From JAHIKV01 sp963733145 (lineage in GTDB: Bacteria > Planctomycetota > Planctomycetia > Pirellulales > Thermoguttaceae), in contig CAVTCJ010000013.1 of NCBI GenBank assembly GCA_963733145.1, forward strand, positions 62,001 through 126,000: 64,000 nucleotides of DNA, written 5' to 3'. Below are positions 22,999-31,018 of the stretch, in pieces. How positions within the stretch are numbered: the first letter of the stretch is position 1; the number at the start of each line of letters is the position of its first letter. Below the pieces are notes generated by a model. It had not been told where the DNA came from. It made no database searches and was given only the letters and a program-made list of their open reading frames with translations. Position numbers and translations under genes: made by a program.

Positions 22999-24624
22999 TC
23001 AATCGAACTTCGCCTCCGGGCGGATCGAGCGATACCATTGCTTCCACTTCTCGATGGCCGCGCGGCGCTCTGCTTCGGTGAACTTTTCGGGCAGGGCGAC
23101 GGCGTTCGGGTTGCGGCGGATGCGGAGCAGGGCCGCGTGGGCCGACTGGACGACCTCGGGGACCGGATCGGTCATGGCGTAGATCAGCACCTCGACGTTG
23201 TCCAGGTCGCGCGTTTTGCCCAACAGGCCCTTGACGATCGCCAGCCGAACCTGGGGCGACTTGGCGGACACCAGCCGGCGCAGCAGGGCGGCATTTTTCT
23301 TCAGCAGCGGTTCGGCCTTCTCGTCGGGGATTTTGTAGAGCGGGGCCAGCGAATCGTCGTCGTAGGAGTCGGGATGTTTTTCGAGGTCGTCGAGCAGGCT
23401 TTGCAGGTCCTTTGGCTGGGGCGGGACGATTTGCCCGTGCTCGTCCACCGTCGCCCCCTTGAGTTTTTTGGGCAACTTGCGGCCGCCGATCATGAGGCCG
23501 TCGCCGTAGGGCAGGCTCTTTTTCATTGACCGCATGAGTACCAGCATAGCGAAGGCCGTGTCGGGGACGACGCCACACTCGCCTGACCAGCTTCCGTCCT
23601 TGTGCTGCTTGTCCAACAGATACGCGGCGACGTCGCCATACCATTGCGGGTCCTTATCCGGCGTCTTTTCGCAGTATTCCCGCAAGCTCATGTATCGCTC
23701 GAAGGCGTAGAGGTAATACAAGTTGTACTGGCCGGCGTCGACCTTGAAGTTCTTGGCGAACCACTGGTTGCCCCGGGCGGCGGTCGCAAAGAGGGCCCGG
23801 GCGTCGACCTTAGACTTGGGCTTCGCCGCACCGGGCTTTCCCGCGTCCGGCTCGATTTCCTTGATGCCCGGCAGCTTCGGTTCGTCGCGGCGCTCGGGCT
23901 TCTTGACCACGCCCAGCAGGTCGCTGCACGCGTAGAGGCTTCCCAGCCCCGCGGCGGTGAGACTCGGCCGGACTCCGGTTTGAGCGACGAGGTGTTCGGC
24001 CGTGCCGAGTTGCCCCTGGTAGCCGAATGCGCCGCTGGGGTCCTGGGTCCGCATCAGCCAATCGGCGGCCCTTTCGATGGGGTCGAGCGGGACGTCGAAC
24101 CCAGTGTTCTTCGCTTTCCACAAAGCCAGCACGCCGTACTGGGTCATGGAGGTGTCGCCGGTCCGCAGGTTCGCATAGCCCCAGCCGCCGTGCGGTTTCT
24201 GAATCTTTCGCAGATACGCCAGCAGGCACTCGACGTCGGCGCGGTGCTTGGCCGGCGAGCGTTCGACGAGGAAGATGATCGACAGGCCGGCGCTGTAGAC
24301 GTCGAACTTTGTCTCGTCGAGCTTGCCGGGGTCGCGGTTGCCCAGTTCCTTCTGGATCGCTTCGGCGCAGCGGACGATCGTGGGATGGTCGGGGCTTTCG
24401 CCGCGGGTGAGCAGGGCAATTCCCGCGAGCGCGCATGCCCCGAGCCGTGTGTCGCTCGTGCAGTTGGCGGCGAGATAGGCGATGCCCCGCTCGACGGCCT
24501 GTCGCACTTCGGGGCTATCGGCCGTAAGCGCCGCTTCAGCCGGAGCGGAGGCCGCGGCGAGAAGGATTCCAAACGAAATCGCAATTGCCGCGCACAGCAG
24601 CCGCCGCAAAAAATTCCCGCACAT
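22999..24624 (-). CDS. Secreted protein with prenyltransferase/squalene-cyclase-like repeats and a HEAT-like C-terminus
   Basis: A 541-residue exported protein. The start MCGNFLRRLLCAAIAISFG is a Sec signal peptide ending near APAEA, preceded by GGAGGGACCT. The body has alpha/alpha-toroid repeats of the squalene-hopene cyclase and prenyltransferase fold: QKPHGGWGYANLRTGDTS, QDPSGAFGY and KDGSWSGECGVVPDTAFA. The cyclase DxDD motif is not evident, so catalysis is not implied. The C-terminal part is alpha-helical (VRLAIVKGLLGKTRDLDNVE), resembling HEAT repeats. This type is common in planctomycetes and of unknown role, perhaps protein binding in the periplasm. Confidence 0.8.
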   Translation of the reverse strand: MCGNFLRRLLCAAIAISFGILLAAASAPAEAALTADSPEVRQAVERGIAYLAANCTSDTRLGACALAGIALLTRGESPDHPTIVRCAEAIQKELGNRDPGKLDETKFDVYSAGLSIIFLVERSPAKHRADVECLLAYLRKIQKPHGGWGYANLRTGDTSMTQYGVLALWKAKNTGFDVPLDPIERAADWLMRTQDPSGAFGYQGQLGTAEHLVAQTGVRPSLTAAGLGSLYACSDLLGVVKKPERRDEPKLPGIKEIEPDAGKPGAAKPKSKVDARALFATAARGNQWFAKNFKVDAGQYNLYYLYAFERYMSLREYCEKTPDKDPQWYGDVAAYLLDKQHKDGSWSGECGVVPDTAFAMLVLMRSMKKSLPYGDGLMIGGRKLPKKLKGATVDEHGQIVPPQPKDLQSLLDDLEKHPDSYDDDSLAPLYKIPDEKAEPLLKKNAALLRRLVSAKSPQVRLAIVKGLLGKTRDLDNVEVLIYAMTDPVPEVVQSAHAALLRIRRNPNAVALPEKFTEAERRAAIEKWKQWYRSIRPEAKFD

Positions 24625-24844
24625 AGGTCCCTCCGGGTGAAAACCGTGTTTCCACAAATCGGGCCGCCCGGCGCCCAGGCCGAAAAACAGAATCGCCTCC
24701 TCCCCGACCCGATGCTCGAAGATCAATGTTCCACACGATGTGCCGCAGGTTCCTGCAACGGCTGATGATATACGGCCGCCTATGGGGTTGTCAAGCGAAA
24801 CCAGATACGGGGGGCAGTGTGGGGTCTGATCCAAATTTAGCACA

Positions 24845-24873
24845 TTGACAGCAGACGCATTCTATTGTATTCT
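24845..24873 (+). promoter_or_regulatory. Sigma-70 promoter and possible operator of the toxin-antitoxin pair
   Basis: TTGACA and TATTCT are separated by exactly 17 bases and lie 30 bases before the antitoxin ATG. TATTG at 24863 and CAATA at 24881 form an interrupted inverted repeat over the -10 region, a plausible binding site for the ribbon-helix-helix antitoxin. Confidence 0.7.
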
Positions 24874-24902
24874 ATTATTAGCAATACGAACATTGGTGCA
24901 GC

Positions 24903-25145
24903 ATGTCTAAAACAGTGACCCTTCGCCTCAGTGACGACATCTACCGGCTTTTCCGCCAATCGGCGGAAAGCGACAATCGGCCGCTGTCGAACTTCATCGA
25001 GACCGCGACCATCCGCTACATCGAGGAGAGCGAGCTGGCCGACGAGTCCGAAATGGCGGAGATTCGCGGCAACGCCCCGCTGAATCGGCGCATCCGGCGC
25101 GGCCATTCCGACGCCCGTTCCCAGCGAGGGCGATTCGTTGACTGA
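24903..25145 (+). CDS. Ribbon-helix-helix antitoxin
   Basis: An 80-residue protein with an N-terminal RHH fold: the DNA-contact strand KTVTLRLSDDIYRLF followed by SAESDNRPLSNFIETATIRYI. Such antitoxins bind their own promoter and neutralise a partner toxin through a flexible C-terminus. The C-terminus here is charged and disorder-prone. It overlaps the RelE/ParE-type gene by eight bases, the usual arrangement in type II toxin-antitoxin operons. The ATG follows a well-formed promoter. Confidence 0.85.
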   Translation: MSKTVTLRLSDDIYRLFRQSAESDNRPLSNFIETATIRYIEESELADESEMAEIRGNAPLNRRIRRGHSDARSQRGRFVD

Positions 25146-25419
25146 CTATCGCATCTTCGAGACGAACCAGTTTCAACGGGACGTGAACAATCTCGATGCG
25201 CGGCAACAGTCCTTCGTGAAGATCAAGCTGGCGCAATACGTCTATCCGCAACTGAAAGCACAGCCTCGCTTCGGACCCAACATCAAGAAGCTGCGGGGAT
25301 ACCAGCCGGAGACTTGGCGGTATCGGATCGGACGATTCCGCGTCTTTTACGGCATCGACGAGCCGGCCCGGATCGTCAACGTCCTGACGCTGGACGATCG
25401 GAAAGACGCCTATCGCTGA
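25138..25419 (+). CDS. RelE/ParE-superfamily toxin
   Basis: A 93-residue protein with the RelE/ParE fold: YRIFETNQFQRDVNNLD, KLRGYQPETWRYRIGRFRVF and a final VLTLDDRKDAYR. The YRIGRFRVFY strand and the basic C-terminus match the mRNA-interferase or gyrase-inhibiting toxins of this superfamily. The sequence does not decide between those targets. Translation probably starts at TTG 25138, inside the antitoxin gene and behind GAGGGCG, so toxin synthesis would be coupled to antitoxin translation. Confidence 0.85.
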   Translation: MTDYRIFETNQFQRDVNNLDARQQSFVKIKLAQYVYPQLKAQPRFGPNIKKLRGYQPETWRYRIGRFRVFYGIDEPARIVNVLTLDDRKDAYR

Positions 25420-25457
25420 AGGCCACAAGGTAGCGAAAACCCCGTGCGTCGCGGCGA

Positions 25458-26075
25458 TCAATCCAGCGGCACCATTTTCGGATTGGGGATTTTGCGGCCC
25501 CAGACGCGGCCGTGGCGGGAAGACAGTTCATGGAAACTCAGATGCAGGAAATCGTAGAGCGACGCCGGCGGACCCAGCGAGAGCCAGCGGTCGAGCAGGG
25601 CCTCGACGTGGGCGTCGTACTTCTTCTGTGACGAGCCGTGGGCGTAGCAGCGGCCGCCCAGCCGGCGGAGGTCGCCGTCGAACTTCGGCCCGATGTGCCA
25701 CAGCTCGTGCACCACCGTGGAGAGCTTTTCGCGGAAGGGGAGGTCGAGAAAACGCGGCAGGTAGAAAGTGAGGATGTAGAGCATCTCGCGGCCGTCGGCG
25801 GAGTAGAGCCGCTGCATGCCCCAGCGGCGCTTGCGGCGGATTACGTGCAGCCGTCCGCCCGCGAACCGCATCGGCGAGAGCGTGGCGTACATCCCCTGGT
25901 TGCCGGCCCGGCGGGTTTGGGCGAAACCGACCGCCACCCGCGACATGTCGATGTGCCGGAGCTTATCCAGCCGGGTGGTCATGTCCTCGCACAGCCGGCG
26001 GACGTGGCTGGTGAAGTCGAAACCGGGCTGCGGCGGCTCGCGATGCAAGACTTGCCGGTGCTGAGGGGAATCCAT
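25458..26075 (-). CDS. Putative zinc metallopeptidase-like protein
   Basis: A 205-residue protein with a clear zincin helix, STVVHELWHIGPKFDGDLRR, holding HExxH plus a downstream acidic residue. The preceding strand (REMLYILTFYLPRFLDLPF) and the motif resemble putative metallopeptidases of phage and bacteria, although proteolysis is not shown. GGGGAG lies six bases before the ATG. It converges with the toxin gene and follows rplQ with about 60 bases between them. Confidence 0.65.
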   Translation of the reverse strand: MDSPQHRQVLHREPPQPGFDFTSHVRRLCEDMTTRLDKLRHIDMSRVAVGFAQTRRAGNQGMYATLSPMRFAGGRLHVIRRKRRWGMQRLYSADGREMLYILTFYLPRFLDLPFREKLSTVVHELWHIGPKFDGDLRRLGGRCYAHGSSQKKYDAHVEALLDRWLSLGPPASLYDFLHLSFHELSSRHGRVWGRKIPNPKMVPLD

Positions 26076-26134
26076 CGGGGACTCCCCCGAATTATTGTGT
26101 CTTCTGGATTTCCGACTTCGATGAATAGACGTCG

Positions 26135-26785
26135 CTACGACTGATCGGTCGTATCGGCAGTCTCTTCAATCGATTCTTCGGCCTGCGGCTTGACAGGCTT
26201 GGTTTCAACTTCGGTTTCCTCGATCTCGAACGACGGCCGGGCGGCCTTGCGGCGGACGCGGTCGTTCTTGCCGACGAACTCGAGGATGGCCCGGGTGCCG
26301 GCGTCGCCCAGGCGGGGCTTGGCCAGCCGCATCACGCGGGTGTAGCCGCCGTCGCGGTCGGCGAAGCGGGGGGCGACGTCCTCGAAGAGGATGCGGACCG
26401 CCTGCTTGTCGCCCAGCAGCCGCAGGGCGCGGCGGCGGGCATTGACCACCGGGGCGATGGTCTTGCACCATTCCTGCCACTGTTCGCTGGTCCGCCACGC
26501 CCGCCATTGGTCGCTGTTCCGCTCGGCGTTCGGCTCCAACTCGTCGGCCTTGTCCTGATGGGGCAGGGCGTGCCGGGCGATGGTGATGCAGCGCTCGACC
26601 AGCGGGCGGACCTCTTTGGCCTTCTCCAGCGTGGTGACGATGCGGCCCTTGACCTTGGGCGGCTTATTGACTTCGCCCTCGGCGTCGCGCTCGGTCAAGA
26701 ACAGGGCGGTGGCCAGGCTGCGGAGCAAGGCCCGTTGATGGCTCGGGGAGCGGCCGAGTACTCGGCCTCGTCGTCTGTGTCGCAT
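26135..26785 (-). CDS. rplQ: Ribosomal protein L17, enlarged
   Basis: L17 lies near the exit tunnel of the large subunit. The conserved parts are the start MRHRRRGRVLGRSPSHQRAL, IVTTLEKAKEVRPLVERCI and the end DVAPRFADRDGGYTRVMRL. The protein is 216 residues, against 115-130 in most bacteria. About 45 extra residues (HALPHQDKADELEPNAERNS and on) are inserted in the middle, and an acidic tail follows. The upstream open frame is family B repeat, so the ATG at 26785 is the start. This is the last gene of the ribosomal supercluster. Confidence 0.93.
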   Translation of the reverse strand: MRHRRRGRVLGRSPSHQRALLRSLATALFLTERDAEGEVNKPPKVKGRIVTTLEKAKEVRPLVERCITIARHALPHQDKADELEPNAERNSDQWRAWRTSEQWQEWCKTIAPVVNARRRALRLLGDKQAVRILFEDVAPRFADRDGGYTRVMRLAKPRLGDAGTRAILEFVGKNDRVRRKAARPSFEIEETEVETKPVKPQAEESIEETADTTDQS

Positions 26786-26804
26786 GGGAGTGAACTTTTT
26801 TCTC

Positions 26805-26885
26805 GTAGGGTGGGTCGAGCGAAGCGAGCCCCACCATCCAGGATAGTCGCTATTGGTGGGGCTGCGCTTCGCTTGACCCACCCCA
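26805..26885. repeat. Family B inverted repeat, copy 3 (rpoA-rplQ spacer)
   Basis: GTAGGGTGGGTCGAGCGAAG and its near complement around a loop. It fills nearly the whole gap between rpoA and rplQ, a place normally free of insertions. Confidence 0.9.
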
Positions 26886-26893
26886 CATATAAA

Positions 26894-27892
26894 TTACAGC
26901 GCCGAAGCCGACGGCGGCGGCAAACGCATTCCCAGCCGCAGGCCGATGTCGGCCAGTTTCTCGCGGACCTCGGCCATCGTGGTCTCGCCGAAGTTGCGGA
27001 CCTCCATCATCTGCTCCTCGGTGCGGGCGACCAGATCGCGGACGTTGGTGATGTTCTCCGACTCCAGGCAGTTTGTCGCCCGGACCGACAAATCCAACTC
27101 CGCCAGACTCATGGCCAGCTTGGCCTCGGTGGCCTGGTCGAGGGCGATCGAGCCGATGGCGCGGGTTTCGCTGTGGACCATCGGTCCGAGTTCGCTGTAT
27201 TGGACGAAGGGATTGAGGTGCTTGCGGAGGATTTTGGCCGACTCGACCAGCGCCATCTCCGGGGCGACCGAGCCGTTGGTCCAAATCTCCATGGTCAGCT
27301 TGTCGAAGTTGGTCTTCTGGCCGACGCGGGTCTCCTCGACTTCGTAGCGGACGCGGATCACGGGGCTGAAGGCGGCGTCGATGGGGATGATGCCGATTTC
27401 CTGGGCCTGGGGCGTATGCTCGGTGGCCGGGACGTATCCCCGCCCGTTCTCCACCACCATCTCCAGCAGAAAGGGCACATCCTCGGTGAGCGTGGTGATG
27501 ACGTGGTCTTTGTTGATGACCTCGACCTGCTCGTCGGTGATGACGTCGGCGCCGGTGACGGGGCCTTGCTTGTCCTTCTCGATCCGCATGACGCGGGTTT
27601 GCTCGCTGTAGTTTTTCACCACCAGCGACTTCACGTTCAACACGATGTCGGTCACGTCCTCGTACACGCCGGGAATGGTGCTGAACTCGTGCTGGGCGCC
27701 GTGCAGCTTGATCTGGGTGATTGCGCTCCCCTCCAGACTGGAGAGCAGGATGCGGCGGAGGCTGTTGCCGACCGTGGTCCCGAACCCGCGCTCGAACGGC
27801 TCGGCGACAAACTTGCCGTAGGTTGGGGTGAGGGTCGATTTTTCGGCGGAAATCAGGCTGGGCAACTCCAGGCCACGCCATCGAATTCGCAT
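26894..27892 (-). CDS. rpoA: RNA polymerase alpha subunit
   Basis: A 332-residue alpha subunit. The N-terminal assembly domain has EPFERGFGTTVGNSLRRILL, the dimer signature, and the C-terminal DNA-contact domain has NVRDLVARTEEQMMEVRNFG and EVREKLADIGLRLGM. It nucleates RNA polymerase assembly and contacts UP elements and activators. The ATG at 27892 follows GGAG with about eight bases spacing. It follows rpsD as in the alpha operon. Confidence 0.97.
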   Translation of the reverse strand: MRIRWRGLELPSLISAEKSTLTPTYGKFVAEPFERGFGTTVGNSLRRILLSSLEGSAITQIKLHGAQHEFSTIPGVYEDVTDIVLNVKSLVVKNYSEQTRVMRIEKDKQGPVTGADVITDEQVEVINKDHVITTLTEDVPFLLEMVVENGRGYVPATEHTPQAQEIGIIPIDAAFSPVIRVRYEVEETRVGQKTNFDKLTMEIWTNGSVAPEMALVESAKILRKHLNPFVQYSELGPMVHSETRAIGSIALDQATEAKLAMSLAELDLSVRATNCLESENITNVRDLVARTEEQMMEVRNFGETTMAEVREKLADIGLRLGMRLPPPSASAL

Positions 27893-27935
27893 GGGAAGGC
27901 TCCGATCCAAGGACTATTTTTGCGGCAATGTGTGG

Positions 27936-28562
27936 CTATTTGGAACAAAGCTCGACGATCAAGCGGGGCTGCACGGGGATCGACGCGTCGGCGGCCTCGG
28001 GCAGACGCAGCACGTGTCCCTCGGGCGGCGTGCCCTCCACCCGGCTCAGAAAATCGGGAACCTCGTGGTGCGACTCGGCCAGGATCGACTGCACCAGTTG
28101 CAAGCTCTTCGCCCGGTTCTTGATGCGGATCACGTCGCCGGGCCGCGTCGAGTAGCTGGGGATGTCGACCCGCCGGCCGCCTACGGTCACGTGACCGTGG
28201 GCGATCAACAGCCGGGCTTGCGACCGCGACAGCCCGAATCCCAGCCGGTAGACCACGTTGTCCAAGCGGCGTTCCAACAGGCTCATCAAGGTTTCGCCGG
28301 TATTGCCCTTGCCGCTCGAGGCCTGGGCGAAGATCTTGCGGAACTGCCGCTCCAGCAGACCGTAGTGCTCCTTCACCTTCTGCTTCTCGCGGAGGTGGAT
28401 GCCGTAATCGGTCAGTTTTCCGCGGCGGGAGTTGTTCATGCCGGGGGCCGAATCGCGCCGCTCGAACGCGCACTTCGGCGTATCGCAGCGGGCTCCCTTG
28501 AGAAACAGCTTCATCCCCTCGCGGCGGCAAAAGCGACAAACCGGTGATTGACGACGGGCCAT
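27936..28562 (-). CDS. rpsD: Ribosomal protein S4, zinc-binding form
   Basis: S4 starts 30S assembly by binding 16S rRNA. The N-terminus CRFCRREGMKLFLKGARC followed by DTPKC supplies four cysteines for a zinc site. The S4 RNA-binding domain is RRLDNVVYRLGFGLSRSQAR and LIAHGHVTVGG. It has 208 residues, the usual length. Confidence 0.96.
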   Translation of the reverse strand: MARRQSPVCRFCRREGMKLFLKGARCDTPKCAFERRDSAPGMNNSRRGKLTDYGIHLREKQKVKEHYGLLERQFRKIFAQASSGKGNTGETLMSLLERRLDNVVYRLGFGLSRSQARLLIAHGHVTVGGRRVDIPSYSTRPGDVIRIKNRAKSLQLVQSILAESHHEVPDFLSRVEGTPPEGHVLRLPEAADASIPVQPRLIVELCSK

Positions 28563-28565
28563 ATT

Positions 28566-28655
28566 ATAAATCAGGGGTTAGGGGTCAGGGGTCGGGGGTC
28601 GGGGGTCGGGGGTCGGGGGTTGGCAAATAATTCTGATCCCCGGCCCCTGATCCCT
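28566..28655. repeat. G-rich word-repeat foldback spacer (rpsD-rpsK)
   Basis: Repeats of AGGGGTCAGGGGTCGGGGGT are followed by CCCCGGCCCCTGATCCC. The sequence can fold as a hairpin and the G-rich strand could form a quadruplex. It lies inside the ribosomal operon. Confidence 0.85.
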
Positions 28656-28660
28656 CATTC

Positions 28661-29053
28661 TTATACTCTGCGGCGTTTCTTCGGCCGGCAACCGTTGTGC
28701 GGCAGCGGAGTAACGTCCTCGATGGATTTAATTTTTAGTCCGGCGGCCTGCAGGGCGGTGATGGCGCTTTCGCGGCCGCTGCCCGGCCCTTTCACTTTCA
28801 CGTCGATTTCCTTCATGCCGCACTTCATCGCCTTGCCGGCGACTTGCTGGGCCGACATCTGCCCGGCGAAGGGGGTGCTCTTGCGGCTCCCCTTGAAGCC
28901 GCAGGTGCCGGCGCTGGCCCAGCAGATCACCTCGCCCTTGGTGTCGGTGATGGTGATGACCGTGTTGTTGAAAGTCGCTTTGACGTGGGCCACGCCCACG
29001 GTTACGTTGCGGCGGACTTTTTTTCGCGTCGACGATGCGGTTGATTTAGCCAC
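28661..29053 (-). CDS. rpsK: Ribosomal protein S11
   Basis: A 130-residue S11, part of the 30S platform near the mRNA exit. It shows VGVAHVKATFNNTVITITD, WASAGTCGFKGSRKSTPFA and the C-terminal IEDVTPLPHNGCRPKKRRRV. The length is normal and the position between rpsM and rpsD is the usual one. Confidence 0.96.
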   Translation of the reverse strand: MAKSTASSTRKKVRRNVTVGVAHVKATFNNTVITITDTKGEVICWASAGTCGFKGSRKSTPFAGQMSAQQVAGKAMKCGMKEIDVKVKGPGSGRESAITALQAAGLKIKSIEDVTPLPHNGCRPKKRRRV

Positions 29054-29055
29054 TG

Positions 29056-29209
29056 TTAGTTTTCAGTTATTAGTTGTTCAGTTGTCAGTTGTCAGTTGTC
29101 AGTTATTGTCGGTTTTCAGTGGGCGGCATGCTGTCGTCAGCCGTGAGTTTTCAGGTCAGTAACTGACAACCAAAAACTGATTACTGATAACTGACAACTG
29201 ACAACTTCT
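29056..29209. repeat. Word-repeat foldback spacer (rpsK-rpsM)
   Basis: Left words CAGTTGTCAGTTGTCAGTT and right words AACTGACAACTGACAACTT are complementary and enclose about 40 bases. This is one of the clearest examples of the class. Confidence 0.9.
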
Positions 29210-29593
29210 CTACCTCAAGTCCTTGACGCCCTTCTTTCCGGCGACGGTTTTCTTGGGACCTTTTCTGGTCCGGGCGTTGGTGCGGGTGCGCTGGCCGCGG
29301 ACGGGCAAACCGCGCCGATGCCGCAACCCCCGGTAACAGCCGATGTCTTTCAGCCGGACGATGTTCTGGTTTCGCTGCCGGCGGAGCTGGCCCTCGACGA
29401 CGTAGTCTTTGTCCAACAGCGCGGCCAATCGGGCCAGCTCGTCCTCGCGCAGCTCGCGGGCACGGATGTGCGGATCGATGCCGGCTTTGTGGCAGAGATC
29501 GCGGGCGATCTTCGGCCCCACGCCGTAAAGGTAGGTCAGCGAGATAACCGCCGGACGGTCGTTCGGGATGTCAACGCCCAACAAACGCGGCAT
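29210..29593 (-). CDS. rpsM: Ribosomal protein S13
   Basis: A 127-residue S13 from the 30S head, which forms the intersubunit bridge. It has MPRLLGVDIPNDRPAVISL, YLYGVGPKIARDLC and the C-terminal RHRRGLPVRGQRTRTNARTR. It lies directly after rpmJ, as in the alpha operon. Confidence 0.96.
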   Translation of the reverse strand: MPRLLGVDIPNDRPAVISLTYLYGVGPKIARDLCHKAGIDPHIRARELREDELARLAALLDKDYVVEGQLRRQRNQNIVRLKDIGCYRGLRHRRGLPVRGQRTRTNARTRKGPKKTVAGKKGVKDLR

Positions 29594-29622
29594 ACTGATG
29601 CACTCCCTCTTTCAAGCGCCCC

Positions 29623-29739
29623 TCAACCTTGACGTTGTTTATGGCGTGGATTGCTGCTGCAAACCACGTACACGACGCCCCGGCGACGGACGATTTTGCA
29701 TTTTTCGCAGATTCGTTTTACGCTGCTGCGGACTTTCAT
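29623..29739 (-). CDS. rpmJ: Ribosomal protein L36, zinc form
   Basis: The smallest large-subunit protein, 38 residues. MKVRSSVKRICEKCKIVRRR and VVCSSNPRHKQRQG give the Cys-Cys-Cys-His zinc site. The ATG at 29739 is the family start; a longer open frame upstream is spurious. It comes directly after the map gene and its repeats, with no infA between. Confidence 0.95.
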   Translation of the reverse strand: MKVRSSVKRICEKCKIVRRRGVVYVVCSSNPRHKQRQG

Positions 29740-29917
29740 GGGACTAACACAATGCTTGTGGACTGTCGGCACGGAGCAAAGCGCCTCAGTATAAACGGAT
29801 AACCCTGAAGCAGACAAGGCCCCCGCGAATTTTTTTTCCAGTTTGGCCCGGTTTCTGCACGCAACCTCTCTGGACATTATCGCTCAAATAGCAGCAAACC
29901 GTTTATTTGCAAGGACT

Positions 29918-30056
29918 TATGTCTTAGGTCTTAGGTCTTGGCGTCAGCCTGGACATTTGTGGCTAAGACCTAAGACCTAAGACCAAAGACCAAAGACCAA
30001 AGACCTAAGACCTAAGACCTAAGACCTAAGACCAAAGACCTAAGACCAAAGACCTC
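29918..30056. repeat. Word-repeat foldback spacer (map-rpmJ), taagacc class
   Basis: GTCTTAGGTCTTAGGTCTTG on the left faces more than a dozen copies of AAGACCTAAGACC or AAGACCAAAGACC on the right. The unit is seven bases, so this is not a CRISPR array. Bases 29740-29917 hold no gene; infA would be expected here and is absent. Confidence 0.85.
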
Positions 30057-30058
30057 CA

Positions 30059-30847
30059 CTACCAGGTTTCTCCATTTGGTCCGGCGGTCAACACGAAGGG
30101 GCCATGTTCGGTTATAGCCACGGTGTGCTCGAAATGGGCGCTGAGCCGGCCGTCGGTCGTAACCTGGGTCCAGTGGTCCCCCTTGGTTCGCACCCGCTTC
30201 GTGCCCATGTTGACCATCGGCTCGATGGCGATGACCAAACCCGGAGTGAGGCGAAAGTCCCCGCTGCCGCGGCGGAGTTTTCGGTCGGCGAAGTTGGGCA
30301 CTTGGGGGTCTTCGTGCATGTCGCGGCCGATGCCGTGGCCGACAAACGCCTCGACCACCGAAAACTTGTGTTTCTTGACGTAGGCCTCCATCTCCATGGC
30401 CACTTGGCTCCAGCGTGAGCGGCGGTCCAACAGGGCAATTGACAGGCTCAACACGTTTTTGGTGACATCCAGCAACCGCTGCACTTCGGGGGCGATCCGG
30501 CCGACCGGAAAGGTCGCCGCCGCATCGCCGCACCAGCCGTTCAGCTTGCAGCCGGTGTCGACGCTGACGATGTCGCCCTCGACCAATTTCCGCGGACCGG
30601 GGATGCCGTGGACCACTTCCTCGTTGACCGAGACGCAAGTGGCGGCGGGAAAGGGGACCGTGCCCGGCACGCCCTTGAACAACGGCGTGGCGTTGTGTTG
30701 GGCGAAAAAACGGTCCACAACCGCGTCGATTTCCGCGGTGGTCACACCCGGACGGATCATCGCCGCCACCTGCCGATGCACTTCCCAGACGAGCAGTCCG
30801 GCCTTGCGCATTTCGGCGATTTCCCGCGGCGACCGTAAAATCTCCAC
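30059..30847 (-). CDS. map: Methionine aminopeptidase type I
   Basis: Removes the N-terminal methionine from new proteins. The 262-residue enzyme has the metal ligands in VSVDTGCKLNGWCGDAAATF (two Asp), GHGIGRDMHEDPQVPNF (His), AIEPMV (Glu) and SAHFEHTVAI (Glu). ILRSPREIAEMRKAG at the start is typical. Translation probably begins at GTG 30847 behind GGGAG. The open frame further upstream is the family G element. Map in the ribosomal cluster next to adk is the common order. Confidence 0.95.
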   Translation of the reverse strand: MEILRSPREIAEMRKAGLLVWEVHRQVAAMIRPGVTTAEIDAVVDRFFAQHNATPLFKGVPGTVPFPAATCVSVNEEVVHGIPGPRKLVEGDIVSVDTGCKLNGWCGDAAATFPVGRIAPEVQRLLDVTKNVLSLSIALLDRRSRWSQVAMEMEAYVKKHKFSVVEAFVGHGIGRDMHEDPQVPNFADRKLRRGSGDFRLTPGLVIAIEPMVNMGTKRVRTKGDHWTQVTTDGRLSAHFEHTVAITEHGPFVLTAGPNGETW

Positions 30848-30865
30848 TCCCGTCGGCTCCCTATT

Positions 30866-31018
30866 AGGGTCCGTGAAATATACCTTGCGCAATTCGCGCA
30901 CTTGTAGGAGGCGACTCCTGTCGCCGATTGATCGGGAAACACGCCTCCAACGGTGAGAGGAGTCGCCTCTTATCGCCGGCTTTCCAAATCGGCGACTGGA
31001 GTCGCCTCCTACAAATAC
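30866..31018. mobile_element. MITE-like family G element, copy 2 (overlaps the adk stop codon)
   Basis: The map-proximal end carries ATTAGGGTCCGTGAAATATA, like the end module at 3239, then the core TGTAGGAGGCGACTCCTGTC and its inverted copies. The adk-proximal end reads, on the minus strand, TTGTAGGAGGCGACTCC, and the TAG in it is the adk stop codon. The element therefore supplies the end of the adk gene. Confidence 0.7.

Noticed and set aside
22999..24624. Squalene-hopene cyclase
   Set aside because: The toroid repeats are present but the DxDD catalytic motif and membrane-binding features are not seen, and a signal peptide exports the protein.
29918..30056. Dense short direct repeats, possible CRISPR array
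   Set aside because: The unit is only about seven bases with no unique spacers of constant length, and the complement lies beside it. It fits the foldback word-repeat class.
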